From contig NW_025408675.1 in NCBI RefSeq assembly GCF_020360975.1, positions 1,922,001-1,986,000 of the forward strand: a DNA stretch of 64,000 bases. The letters are read 5' to 3'. The stretch's first letter is position 1; each line of letters starts with the position of its first letter. Shown here one piece after another: positions 45,621-59,126 of this stretch. The DNA comes from Hirsutella rhossiliensis. Taxonomy: Eukaryota > Ascomycota > Sordariomycetes > Hypocreales > Ophiocordycipitaceae. The position numbers were made by a program, and so were the translations under genes. Below the pieces are notes generated by a model. That model saw nothing but the letters and a program-made list of their open reading frames with translations. It was not told the origin of the DNA and did not search any database.

Positions 45621-48600
45621 AGTAGCTTATACTTTTATATAGCGCGCGTATAAAGCTTCTAAGTATAAGTAATATAACCTTATAATACTTCTTACTATAT
45701 ATTAAATTCTTTAATAAAGTCTTTAGTAATAATATCCTTAGTAGCTACCTAGGAATTATAGCTACTTAGCTAGCCTTTTTATCTAATAAGGTATTTTATA
45801 TAAGCGGTCCTTTAGCTATATTTATAATTTTTAAAGTTAAGGATTCTTTTAACTTCTTAATAGTTAATATTAAGTTCTAGGCTAGGTTAGGCGTTTAATC
45901 GTTTAGCTAACTATAGCTATATAACGGAAATAATATTATAGATATTTAAGGATTTAGCTAGGTTAAGGTAGTAGGCTAGATAGCCGATCTATTTAAGGAC
46001 TTTAAACGGTTTTATACAACGTTCCTTTAACTTTACTACTTATTTATTAGCTATACTATATCCTTTTCCTAGCTAAAGCTATACTTAGTCTCTAAGCTTA
46101 AACTCTAGCGCTTAGTACTTTATATTATACTACTGTTTTATTCTTACTTAAGCTAAAGCGATTAAGATCTTAGCTTAGTCTTAAAGTATCTCCCTATCTA
46201 TCTATAAAGGGCCTTTTTTAAAGTATCGCTTACTATTATTTATTTATATCTTAGTTAATAGCTTACTTAAAAAAGTATTAATTACTAAAGAGTAAGAGTT
46301 ATTAAAGGTAAATTAAAGTAATAGTAATATATCGACCTATTAATAAGATAGGAAATTAATTATAAAGAACTAAAGTATAGTTTTAATTACTTTATTATAT
46401 TATTTTAATAAGCTATTAGTCTAAGAATACTAAGCTATAGATACTAGTAACTTAGACCTATATACTATTTATAGTCCTTTTTAAAACGCTAAAAGGAACT
46501 TAGGGTCTTAGTTAAAGATAATTTAAGTAAGAATCCCTTAATTATAGTATATTAACTTAGTAAAGAGTGCTTTAGCTTAGTCCTTTATAGTAAACTAATT
46601 ATAGCTTAAGATAAGAAGCTTTATTTTTAAGAAGCTTTATTTTTAAGAACTTATTAGTTACTATTAATAGTATATTATAATAGACCTTAATAAGTAGTAT
46701 TTATAAAGTTTAGTTTATAAGAACGTTTAAGAGCTTTATAACGAAATCTATAGTAATTATATAAAAAGGTAAGGCTAAGGAAGTAATTAAAACTAACTTA
46801 TAAAGGGCCTTTAACCGGTTAGTTTAGTTTTTATAGTAAGTATTATACTTATTAATAAAGCTATTAATAAGTTTCTTAAGGCTAGTAATAGTAAATATAA
46901 AAGATAACTCTTTTTATATCCTTTACTATCTAAGGTAAAACTTATATATATAGTTATTAGCGATAATTTCCTTAGTATAAGTAGTAAGGATATAGAGCTA
47001 ATAACGACCTTTAAACTTAACTAAGTAGAGTAACCTATTCTATTAAGTAAATAAAAAAATAACTTAAAACTTATTACTTTTAAGCTACTTTAGTATACTA
47101 GCCTACCTAGGTTCTTTCGCGTATATATCTTAGATCTTTTAGTATAGGTTAAGTTAAATAAAGGATTCTATAACTATATATATATATTTAACTAGCGCTT
47201 TATCTTCTTAAATATAGTTTAATTCCTTAGGTTTATATTTCCTAAGTATTATAGATAGTAGCTAAGATAGTATATTAATAAGGATATTTATAGTTCTAGG
47301 AGTATAGTAGACCTTTAACGGAAACTAGCTAAGGTACTATAATATAAGTATAAGCCGATTATTCGTTTTTATATTAATAGTAAATAGCGATATTTACTTT
47401 AAGATTATACTTATAATAGTATAGTTAGTATAATAACCTTTAATAGTAATATAAAGATAATATATAACTAGAGCTTTTAATATACCTAGGAAAGATAAGT
47501 AACTTTAAGTTTAATAGGCTAGTATCTAAGCTCTTTATTAGTTAGGCGTTTACTAAGGTAAAGGATTAGCTAAACGCTTATTTAAAGTAGGGTTCTTCCT
47601 AGGTTTTAGTTTACCCTAAGTACTAAGTAAAAAGCTACTACTATAAAGCCTAGCTCGCGGCTAGCGTTAATTTATAAGAATAATAGCTATTATAGGTTAA
47701 AATAGTATAGCTATATTAGTTTTATAAGAGCGTTTATAATATTTTAAAAGGCTTATTCCTTTATTAAGGATAGTTAGTATATTACTTTAAAGGTATATCT
47801 ATTTCTTACTAATCTTATAAGTAGCGCTTAACTATCTTATACTTTTTTAAGTATTATTATTTTCTAAACTTAGAGCGCTTTTATTATTTAATAAAAGTAA
47901 GCTATTAAGTACTATAGCTAGTTAACTAAGCTAAGCTACTTTTTTAGTACTTATAAGGTATTTAAAAACTCTATATTCTATAATACCTATACTTATTCTT
48001 TAGTATTTATTAAGCCAATACTATTAACTTAAAATCTTAATAGTTTTATAAATAAGTAGCCTAAGAATAATTTAAATCTAGCTAAGGCTAGGTTATAGTT
48101 TATAAAGAGTTAAAAGATAGCTTAAAGGTAATAAATATAGTTATCTTTTATATTTAAGTATATTATAATATTATTAATATACTTAAAAGAATAATTTATA
48201 TATTCTTAAAGGATTTAATTTATAAATTATTAAATATATATAAGTAAGTTCTTATATCTTATTAAAGCTACTATTAGTTATTTTAAGCCTTTATAGCTAA
48301 TTACTATAAACCTTTTTTAATACTCTTTATAAATAAGGAACTAATAAAAGAAAGACTAAGTATTTATAATAAAAATAAAGCGTTTCCTTTATAGCTTTTA
48401 AATTATATCTCCTTAAAGCAGTATTAAGTAATCGTTTAAGATAGCTATACTATTAAGTTAGTATATAGGTCTACTACTATTTAGCCGTTTTTATTACTAT
48501 ATATAGTTCTTTAAACTATAAATATAAGGTAAGTAAATAAGGTTACCTTTATAGCTTATTTTATATACCCCTTTTAATATAGGTCCTTATAAGTTTAGTT

Positions 48601-48695
48601 AATTAGCGCTTTATCCTTTTAGCTAAGTAGGTAAGCCTTAAAAGCTAGTTTTTATAAGTATTAATTTTCTACTAGTAGAATATATATATAGTAGT
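45621..48695 (-). mobile_element. Outer gypsy-2: integrase, RT and RNase H region
   Basis: Reverse complement of about 52,950-56,010 of the inner copy (chromodomain, integrase, RNase H, part of RT). It ends at the GTAGT duplication (48,691-48,695) where the inner gypsy-2 inserted. Confidence 0.88.
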
Positions 48696-49974
48696 TATTA
48701 TAGGACACCTTATAGTAGATAATCTAAGTACCTATAACGATATCGGCCTCCTTTAAGGAAGTTACCTCTAACTCCTTAAGGCTCCCTATAAAAGAAGGAA
48801 CTTAAAAGCTACTAAGTAAACTCTAGGAAATTACCTAGAAATCCTAGAAATAATAACTAAGTAGATTATATAGCTATTTTATAGAGATTTCCCCTAGGAA
48901 TATATTATATAAGGAATATACTACGATTTCCTAAGTAATAATAGCTCTTTAAGGATTATACCGATATTTCCTTAAGAAGTTACTATAAGAATATAGTAGG
49001 GAAATTATAGAGAAATACCTATACTTACTTAGGGAAAATACTAGGAAATACCGTTAATACGCTATACTACCGTTATATAATTATAAAGTTAAGATATTAC
49101 TTAGTAAAAGCCCTAAGTAAGGTCTTACGCTCGCTATAGTATATATAAAAGATAGAGAACCTATTAGATCTTAGGCGGGTAGAAAAGAATATAGATAGTT
49201 ATTACTACTCTTACTTTAACTTATAAGACTAATAGCTAGTTTATATTTAACGCGCGTAATAATGTATAGTAGCTAGTCTATATAATATATTTAATTACGT
49301 ATAGTATAAGGAACGGTATTCCTACTATAAATAAAGTAGCTATAATATACTCTCCCGATTATATAAGCTAATAAGTAGTATATTAATTATAAATAAAGTC
49401 CTATCCTATAAAGTAAGAATCGCTCGTTATTTTATATATTATTATATATTAAACGGGTTACTAGTTATTATATAATTAGGAATCGAAGGAATAAAGCTAG
49501 CTTAGAATACTAGCTAAGACCTCTTAAGAACACCGGTATAACTAACCTCCTTTAAATATAAATATTAGTAGAACTAAGACACTTCTAGATTTACTCGAGG
49601 TATTATAGAATTCCTTAGTATTAGGGCTATATAGCAGCTTAAATCTAGTCCTAAAAGGTTCTTCCGTTTAGCTATAATTATCTATATAAGATAGTATATC
49701 CGCTAATAGATAGAGAGAAAATTATTAACTTTAATACCTCTTCTATATACTAATATATTACTAATAAATTCTATTAAAAATCCTACCTTATACTCCTTCT
49801 TCCCCTTTATTACGTAGTCCTATATAATACCTTAATTTCCTAAAATTCTACTTTTACTTATATACCTTAAGATATAGTAGCTAGTCTATTTAATTACCTA
49901 TTAAACCTATACTAGATCTAGGTAAACGGTAAGGTTAATATACTAGCCCTATACTAAGGGACTAGTATATAATA
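48696..49974 (+). repeat. Inner gypsy-2 5' LTR, interrupted
   Basis: 706 bp after subtracting the insertion at 49,305-49,872 and one TATAG copy; collinear with 58,416-59,121. Confidence 0.9.
49305..49872. mobile_element. 568-bp LTR-like or solo-LTR insertion
   Basis: Inserted in the gypsy-2 LTR with target duplication TATAG (49,300-49,304 and 49,873-49,877); the 3' LTR at about 59,020 shows the empty site. The 5-bp duplication and the length fit a solo LTR. Start TATAAGGAAC, end CCTTAAGA. No partner in this window, so the family is unknown. Confidence 0.65.
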
Positions 49975-50699
49975 AATAGTAGTAATCTTAATTCCCCTAA
50001 CTATTTATTCTCCTAAAGTCTATATTTAGTAGAATAAAAGATAAAGAATAGGGAAAGGGATAAGTTAACCTCGACCTATAAACCCTAATATCTTCTTAAA
50101 AAGAAAGCTCTTACTTACGTATTAACGAATACTAGCTTCTTAATCTCTTTTTATAGAAGAAATACTTAGGGAACTTTAGATAGAGGTAGAACTTCGATAT
50201 ATTAAAGCTTAAGTATTATAGAGCTTTTATTAGCGGTTAGAAAGATACCTATTTCTAGGATATTTCCTATTAAGTGCTTATAGAAATAAAAGATAGCTAG
50301 ATCGCTTACTTTAGTAGTAGGAATAACGCCCGGAGGAATTAAGAGCGGAACTTCTATAATATAACTTACTAGCTTACCTAGCTAATCGTTAAAGCCTATA
50401 AGAACGAATTAATAACTTAGAATACGTTCTAGTAATAAGGTAATATTAGCTATAAGTAATAAAGCTATATAGAAATCGGTATAGTATAGCTTCCCTTACC
50501 CTACCTTAACTACCTCTATTAAAAGGATAAAGCCTTAGAAGTTTACTAAGAAGTTCGCTAAACTATAATAAATAAAATAAAGAAGAACCTTTAAATAATA
50601 CTACCCTTAGTAGCACGTTCGTAATAATAACCTTAGCGAACTAGCTAGTAAGTCTAATTATAGAAGAAGCTCTTATAAGACTACTAGTAAAAGCTATAG

Positions 50700-53600
50700 T
50701 AAGAGAAACTAAGGATAATACTACTATAAACCCTCCTTAAGCACCCTTAGTATATATTAAACTAAACGATATAAGGAAGTTTAACCCTACTAGCCCCTTT
50801 AATATAATATTCGATATCCTTAAAGAAACTAAGAAAACGATTATATATAAAAGCATCGATCGATTTATCGATTCCTTAAAATAAGTAGCTATCCGCGGAC
50901 TAGAATACGCTAATAAACTAATAATACTAGTCCTTAGCTTACTTTATAGAACCGCTATTAAATAGTATTTTAGCGATCTTAGCGAATCCGACTAAGCTAT
51001 ACTTTATACCCTAGACTAAGGATATACCGCCTAGTATACTAAACTATAAAAACGCTTCGCTATCTAGCTAAAAGTAGCTTTAAGATCGTTATAAATAAAA
51101 CGATTTACTACCTTAGATATTATAAATAAAGCTAACTTTTATAAATAGATATTAAAGCTCTACTAAAAAGTAAAAGTAGTACTATACTTAGAAGAGTACC
51201 TTACTATACTAGTCTATTAACGACTAAACGTATTATTATAAGAATTATTCCGCCGACCTACTAGTCTAGAATTATTTAATACCTAGATTAATAACTATAA
51301 GTAACTTATCCTATAGTTAGAAACTAAGCTAATAGTTAGATCGTAAGGGAGGATAAGTAACGTAGTAAAAGGACGTATATAAAGTAGGTTACGCGAAACT
51401 AAGAATAAGACTATAGTAAACTCTACCTTATCTATAGCTAAACTAACTAGCTAAAAACCCTAGGAATAAAGATAATTTTAATAGAAAGGAAATATAATAA
51501 CTATATTAAGATAAAATAATTTATACTAGGTAGACATAGGCCTAATACTAAACTAGTTAACTAGTCCTTAAACCGGACTATAGCCTTAGGATTTAAAATT
51601 AAAGGAAGGCTCTTAGGAAAACCTAATTATTATTAACCTCGCCTATTAGCTTTAAGCGGCACTAACTAATAACTAAGGTAGGATCTATCTTTCCTAGGAA
51701 ATATAAAACTAGATCTTATTTACCTAAGATAAAGGGCTAGAAGATAGTAATACTACCGCTAATATAAGAGAAGAAACTAAAGAAATAGAAGATAAGATCT
51801 TATTTATTCTTAATATAATAGAAGTAAAACCTATAGGACCGAGCTATTCGCTTAGAATACTAAGGAACTAGCTAACTATAAGAGCGGCGCTATAAACTAA
51901 AATATTAAATCTATTAAAGCCGTCTTAGTTTATATACGCTTAGATATCTATCTTTAGAACTAAAGGCCTAGACTAGCTATTAAATATATATATAGACTTT
52001 AGTATAGCCCGCTTTATAATTAAGGAAGACTAGCTTAACTACTTTAATAATATAACCTTTAATATAACTTAGTAGGTCTTACTATTTAGTATAAGGAAAA
52101 GCTAAACTAAGGGTTAAGCGACCTTAATAATAAATATCTTAGGGAAATAAGGAATAGGATTTAAGGTTAGATAATTTACTATCGGCGCTTAGGTAGTTTA
52201 GACCCTATTTATAGGATTATTACTTAGATAAGATTTCTTAGTATTAAACGAAGTTAATATCTTAAATTCTAAGGGAATAATATCTATTAGCTTATATAGC
52301 AACCTAATAGTTATAGCTCGCTCGACCTAATAGGGCTATACGATCCGTTATTAAGTTATATACTAATCCAACGTTAATATCCTTATATATAGGATAGAAC
52401 GCCTATTAGCGTAGATTAAGGATATACTAAGGGATTATAACCTAGTATTCTTTTTAAGAGACTTATTATTAGCCTATAACCTAATCTAAGGTATAACTTT
52501 AGTTATAGCGGTTAATACTACCGCTCGCTATATTAGATTTAAGAAAGGATAGTACTTAAGAATACTAATAGACCTTAGCGATAAAATATAGTTTTTATAG
52601 ATCGACCTACCTAAGGAAACCCTAGCTAAGGTAACTCCGATTAAAGAGCTAGCTATATAGAAAACTATAGAATATAGCGACTTATACTAAGTTACTAACT
52701 TATTAGTAGAAACCTTAGAAGAAGGGAGCCCTAAGTCTACTAAAAGGGAACTCTTTTTATAGATATATAAATAGACTTTAAACTATAAGATCGGGATTTT
52801 ATAAGACTATAGCCTCCTAGAAATAGCTACTTTAAAGGACGTTAAAATCTATAATTAAGACTCTATATTTATAGAAAAGATCTAATATATAGTCGCTTCC
52901 TTCCTAACCTTATAGAAAGACTAAGGTACTATTAAGGTCTACCTAAACTACTATATATATATTCCGTTAATAGAAAATTAGTACTTATATAAACTAGCGT
53001 TTAGGGCTTACCCGCTTAGCTAGAAAGATAAGGTATTAATCGACTAGACCTATAAAGACCTATACTAAAAGGGGCGTATAAAATAGGCTATAGAGGTAAC
53101 CCTATTTACTTACCTTATATTTATAGTCTAGAGAACTATATATAGTAACGAAAAGGGCTAAATAGTAATAGACCTACGCGCTCTTAATAGTATAGCTATC
53201 TTAGACGCCTACCTAATACTACTTTAAGGAGATATAATTTAGAAGCTATAAGGGAAACGCTTTATTTCTACTATAAAGGCTTAGTCTTTCTTTTATTAGT
53301 TCTTTATTTATAAGGAGTATTAAGAAAGGTTTATAGTTATTAGCTATAGAGGCTTAGAACGACTAACGGTAGCCCTAATAGGATATAAGAACTTACTTAT
53401 ATATATTTAAAGATTTATAGACTAAATCCTTTAAGAATATATAGAATATTCCTTTAAGTATATCGATAATATTATAATATACTTAGATATAAAAAACGAC
53501 TATATTCGTTACCTTTAAGCTATCTTCTAACTTTTTATAGACTATAACCTAGCCTTAGCTAGATCGAAATTATTCCTAAGCTACCTATCTATAAAACTAT

Positions 53601-55870
53601 TAAGATTTCTAGTTAATAGTATCGGCCTAATAAATACTAAAGAATAAGTATAGGTATTATAGGATATAGAGTTTCTAAATACTTTATAAGTACTAGAAAA
53701 GTAGCTTAGCTTAGTTAACTAGCTATAGTACTTAATAGCCTACTTCTCTTAGAGGGTAAAAGCGCTCTAAGTTTCGAAAATAGCGATACTTAAGGAAGTA
53801 TAAGATAGTTAAGCGCTACTTAAAGGATCGGTAAGGAATAGATATACCTTTAAGGTAATATACTAACCTTCCTTAGTAAAAGAATAGGCCTTTTAAGATA
53901 TTATAAACGCTCTTATAAAACTAATATAGCTATACTATTTTAACTTACGATAGCTATTATTCTTATAAATCGACGCTAGCCGCGAGCTAGGCTTTATAGT
54001 AGTAGCCTTCTACCTTATATAAAGGGTAGACTAGAACCTAAGAAGGACCCTACTTTAGACGAGTATCTAGCTAATCCTTTACCTTAGTAAACGCTTAACT
54101 AGTAAAGAACTTAAATACTAGCCTACTAAACTTAAAGTTACTTATCTTTCTTAGGCTTATCGGAAGCTCTAGTTATATATTATCTTTACCTTACTATTAA
54201 AGGTCGTTATACTAACTAAGTATACTACTATAAGCGTAATCTTAAAGTAAATATCGCTATTTACTATTAGTATAAAGATAAATAATTAGCTTATACTCGC
54301 TTTATAGTACCTTAGCTAGTTTCTCTTAAAGGTCTATTATATTCTTAGAACTATAAATATCCTTACTAATATACTATCTTAGCTACTATTTATAATACCT
54401 AGGAAATATAAACCTAGGGAATTAAACTATATCTAGGAAGATAAAGCGCTAGTTAAATATATATATATAGTTATAGAATCCTTTATTTAACCTAACTTAT
54501 ACTAAAAGATCTAAGAAGTATATACGGAAGAACTTAGGTAGGCTAGTATACTAAAGTAGCTTAAAAGCGATAAGTCCTAGGTTAGTCTCTTATTTATTTA
54601 GCGGAATAAGTTACTTTACTTAGTTAAGTTTAAAGGTCGTTACTAGCTTTATATCCTTACTACCTATACTAAGGAAATTATCGCCGACGACTATATATAT
54701 AAATTCTACCTTAAACGGCGAAGGATATAAAAGAAATTATCCTCTATATTTACTATTACTAGCCTTAAGAAACTTATCGATAGCTTTATTAATAAGTATA
54801 ACGCTTACTATAAGAACTAAACTAACTAGTTAAAGGCCTTTAGCGAGTTAGTTTTAATTACTTCCTTAGCCTTACCTTTTTATATAATTACTATAGATTT
54901 TATAATAAAGCTCTTAAATATTCTTATAAACTAAACTCTATAAATACTACTTATTAAGGTCTACTATAATATACTACTAATAATAACTAATAAGTTCTTA
55001 AAAATAAAGCTCTTTATCCTAGGCTATAATTAGTTTACCGCGGAGGACTAAGCTAAGGTACTATTTACTAAGTTAATATACTATAACTAAGGGATTCCTA
55101 CTTAGATTATTTCCGACTAAGACCCTAAGTTCCTTTTAGCGTTCTAAAAAGGACTATAAATTACCGTATAAGTCTAAGTTACTAGTATCTATAGCTTAAT
55201 ATCCCTAGACTAATAGCTTATTAAAATAATATAATTAAGTAGTTAAAACTATACTTTAGTTCTTTATAATTAACTTCCTATCCTATTAATAGGTTAACGC
55301 GTTACTATTACTTTAATTTACCCTTAATAACTCTTACTCTTTAGTAATTAGTACCTCTTTAAGTAAGCTACTAACTAAGATATAGATAGATAATAGTAGG
55401 CGATACCTTAAGGAAGGCCCCCTATAAATAGATAGGGAAATACTCTAAGACTAAGCTAGGATCTCGATCGCTCTAGCCTAAGCGGGAATAAAAAAGCAGT
55501 ATAATATAAAGTACTAAGCGCTAGAGTTTAAGCCTAGGGACTAAGTATAGCTCTAGCTAAGGAAAGGATATAGCGTAGCCGATAAATAGGTAGCGAAGTT
55601 AAAGGAACGCTATATAAGACCGTTCGAAGTCCTTAAATAGATCGGCTATCTAGCCTACCGCCTTAACTTAGCTAGATCCTTAAATATCTATAATGTTATT
55701 TCTATTATATAGCTATAGCTAGCTAAATAACTAAATGCCCGACCTAGCTTAGAACTTAATACTAACTACTAGAAAGTCGAAAGAATCCTTAACTTTAGAA
55801 CTTATAAATATAGCTAAGGGACCGCTTATATAAAATACCTCGTTAGCTAGAAAGGCTAGCTAAGTAGCTA
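50700..55870 (+). pseudogene. gypsy-2 gag-pol (RT, RNase H, integrase, chromodomain-like), stopped by RIP
   Basis: Approximate limits. Gag should occupy about 50,700-51,700. The RT catalytic box reads YIDNIIIYLD at about 53,459-53,488 (from YIDDIIIFSD, one Asp now Asn). The integrase zinc region is near 54,620-54,740 and the core at about 54,890-55,200, with ISDxDPKF followed by a decayed TAYHPQTDG-type segment. A chromodomain-like segment (KVERILNFR, then YIKYLV) is at about 55,773-55,860, placing the element among chromoviruses. I could not identify the Gag knuckle or the protease motif with confidence. Confidence 0.85.
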
Positions 55871-56369
55871 TAATTCCTAGGTAGCTATTAAGGATATCGT
55901 CGCTAAAGACCTTATTAAAGAATTTAACGTATAGTAAGGAGCGTTATAAGGTTATATTACCTATACTTAAAAGCTTTATACGCGCGCTATATAATAGTAT
56001 AAGCCGCTATAGCTAAGAGAGAAATAACGGTATATAGTACGCGCTATTACTATTTATTCTCTTAAAAGTTTAGGGATAAGTTAACTAGCTAATAAGTATT
56101 AATAGGCCGCCTATAGTAAATAGTAATCCGATACTATATTTTAGTACCTATATTTATTTTTATTTTAAGAACCTAATTTCCCTATCTTTTTATACTCTCT
56201 TTTCTATATTAAACTATACCCCTCTTATACTTATATTTAAGGTTCCCGCTATCTAAGGCTATAAGTATTATAGTAAGGACTTAGTATTTCGCTAGTATTT
56301 CTCTAACTAAATCTACCGCCGACTACTATACTTAAGCCTTAAGGGATTCTAATAAGTAGTTTAATTATA

Positions 56370-58060
56370 TAGGAATAAGGCAGAGCTCCTCTAAAACCTT
56401 AAGTTTAATATAGCCGCTTTTACTAAGTAAAAATAAGATAATTATAGTATATATACTAACTACCGTAACCTCCTTACTAAAGAAAGATATAATCTTAATA
56501 TAGGCTTAGTAGAAAACGGTATATACTATGCCCTACTATCTCTTCCCCCGTTTAAAGCCTAGGACTTACGCGACTATAACTAGCTATACTTCTCTATACC
56601 TTATAGCGCCGCTACCTATCGTAATACTACTATAACTCCTATAACTACCTAAACTAATAGGAATATAATATTAACTATCTAACTATAGTAGGTTAGCGCT
56701 TCCTATCGCTATAATCCTAGCACTCTTTTATATATTTACTTTAATAACTATACCCTATCGCTATTAAGCTTTAGTAATTTATTTAGCGACTTACTATTAT
56801 TAGTTTCTAGTATTATAAGAAAAACCCTTAGTACCCCCTATAATACCTATAAGTAGTTCGCTTTATCGTTTAATAAGGATAAGCTTCTTCCTTTATTACT
56901 ATACGACCTAGATAAGGCTATCTTCCTTAATAAAACTAAGATAATAACTAGCGCCCTTAGAGCTATATAAATCGCTACTATCTTAGCCGATATCGTTAAT
57001 AAGCTTTTATCTAAATAGGTCGCCTTTATAAACGCTAAGATACTTAAGATTATCGCTACTATTACTAGCGTAAAGTACCTCTTTACTTATCTAAAGATAT
57101 TTAAGGCCGCCGCTATAAAGGAGTATAAGGCTACTAGTATACTAAGAACCTATAAGTTTAGGGAGAGCCTTAAGCGTACCCTAGCTAAACCTAGAGGATC
57201 TAGTATAGTAGACCTTACTTTTAACGAGCTATTAAGGAACCTATTTACTAAACGCTTACTTACCGCTATTATAGCCTTACTCTTTACTCCCTTTAAATAG
57301 GCTAACTTATTTACTAAGGAATAGGCCCTAATACTAGTTTAGTAAAAGCTTAACCCCTTCTAGGTTCTAAGCTATAGAAAACCTAGACTATTCCCTATCG
57401 TACTTTTTATAGTATATTATAATAACCTAGCTAATATAGATAGCTATATAAGTATTATTTACTCTAGGTTAGAAGCGCTAGTTTATAGAGCTTTAAACGC
57501 GGCTATAATTTAAGGAAATCTATTCGCCGCTATTTATAAGGAGGCCGACGCCGACCTCTTACTTAGCTAGTATGCCGCCCTTACTAAAGTGCCTATTAGC
57601 TTTATTTATTAGTTCGCTTTTACCGCTTACCTCTTAGACGACTCGCCTAAGCTTACTATAGTATACTAAAGAGCAGCCTACGTTAGCCCCCTTCGTACGC
57701 TACTAGCGGCCCGCCTTTATATAGCTAACGTAATAGCTTATTTTAACTTATTAAACTAAAAGTTTACCGATATATACCTAGGTAGGTTCTAGAACCTAGG
57801 CCCGACTATATAGGCACTAGTAGTAGTAATCTATAACTAAGTTCTAGCCTCTTATAACGGACTAGCTATAATACTCTTAGTAGAACCGGCCTTAAATAAT
57901 ACTTATAGCGTGCCTATTTATAGAGCCTCCGATATATAGGATACCCTAAACGACGTGCTAGTAAGCCCTAAGGATCTAATAAAGGAGGAAGCTAAGGAGG
58001 AGATTCCTTGCCTTACCCTTACCCCTATAGCGTAAGATAGTTAGTTACTAGTTTAGCCTC
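56370..58060 (+). pseudogene. gypsy-2 extra ORF between integrase and 3' LTR, function unknown
   Basis: Downstream of the chromodomain a single plus-strand frame can be followed for roughly 550-600 codons, interrupted by TAA/TAG at probable Gln or Trp codons. Legible pieces include NIAAFTK near the start (about 56,410), LPPFKAxDLRDYN (about 56,545), a helical middle with ESLKRTLAKPRGSSIVDL (about 57,165) and a Glu/Lys-rich end (EEAKEEIP, about 57,990-58,010). It may continue past 58,060. Its position corresponds to env in retroviruses, but I see no signal peptide or clear membrane anchor and recognise no family. Copies exist at 19,840-21,510 and 37,310-38,990. Confidence 0.55.
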
Positions 58061-58415
58061 GTTATATCCCTAGTCTTATTTATTTATTTTTTCTACTAGC
58101 TTAGCTATAAAGCGCCCTTAGTTATAATTAGTTTTCCTTAGCTTAGCTATACTACGCCCCTAGCCCTACTTATTTATTGCCTTAGCTTAGCTACTTAGCG
58201 CCCTTAGTTTTAATAGTATTTTACTCTTAGATTAGCCTCCTTACGCCCTTAGTATTAGTTATACTAAGTTACGTCTTAGATAAGATATAAGTTATTCCTT
58301 ATACTAACCTTAGAAATCTATATAACTTTACTATAATTCCTTATTAGCGCGACTCCCGCTTAAATACTATAGGAGATTAATAGGGATATTAGTTAATTCT
58401 TTCGCCCTAGGCATT

Positions 58416-59121
58416 TATTATAAGATACCCTATAGTTAATAATCTAAGTACTTATAATAATATTAGCCTCCTTTAAGGAAGTTACCCCTAACTCCTTAAG
58501 GCTCCTTATAAAAGAAAGAACTTAGAAGCTACTAAGTAAACTCTAGGAAATTACCTAGAAATCCTAGAAACGATAACTAAGCGGATTATATAGATATTTT
58601 ATAGAGATTTCCCTTAAGGATATATTATATAGGGAATATACTACGATTTCCTAAGTAATAATAGCACCTTAAGGATTATATTAATATTTCCTTAAGAAGT
58701 TACTATAAGAATATAGTAGGGAAATTATAAAGAAATACCTATACTTATTTAAGGAAAATACTAAGAAATACCGCTAATACGCCGTACTACCGTTATATAA
58801 TTATAAGGTTAAGATATTACTCGGTTAAAGCCTTAAGTAAGGTCTTACGCTTGCTATAGTATATATAAAAGATAGAGAACCTACTAGATCTTAAGCGGGT
58901 AAAGAAGAATATAGATAGTTATTACTACTCTTACTTTAACTTATAAAACTAATAGCTAGTTTATATTTAACGCGCGTAATAATATATAGTAGCTAGTCTA
59001 TATAATATATTTAATTATATATAGTAGCTAGTCTATTTAATTACCCGTTAAACCTATACTAGATCTAGGTAGACGGTAAGGTTAATATACTAGCCTTATA
59101 CTAAGGGACTAGTATATAATA
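58416..59121 (+). repeat. Inner gypsy-2 3' LTR
   Basis: 706 bp, uninterrupted; followed by the GTAGT duplication. Confidence 0.92.
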
Positions 59122-59126
59122 GTAGT

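Larger units (their letters stand above)
48696..59121 (+). mobile_element. gypsy-2 (inner copy): full-length Ty3/gypsy chromovirus with an extra 3' ORF, RIP-mutated
   Basis: 10,426 bp including a 568-bp insertion in its 5' LTR. Target duplication GTAGT at 48,691-48,695 and 59,122-59,126, within the outer copy of the same family. LTRs are 706 bp once the insertion and its duplication are removed. Pol has the Ty3/gypsy order, followed by a chromodomain-like segment. Between this and the 3' LTR lie about 2.4 kb holding an additional plus-strand ORF. The family is about 9.85 kb long, large for a fungal gypsy element. Confidence 0.93.
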
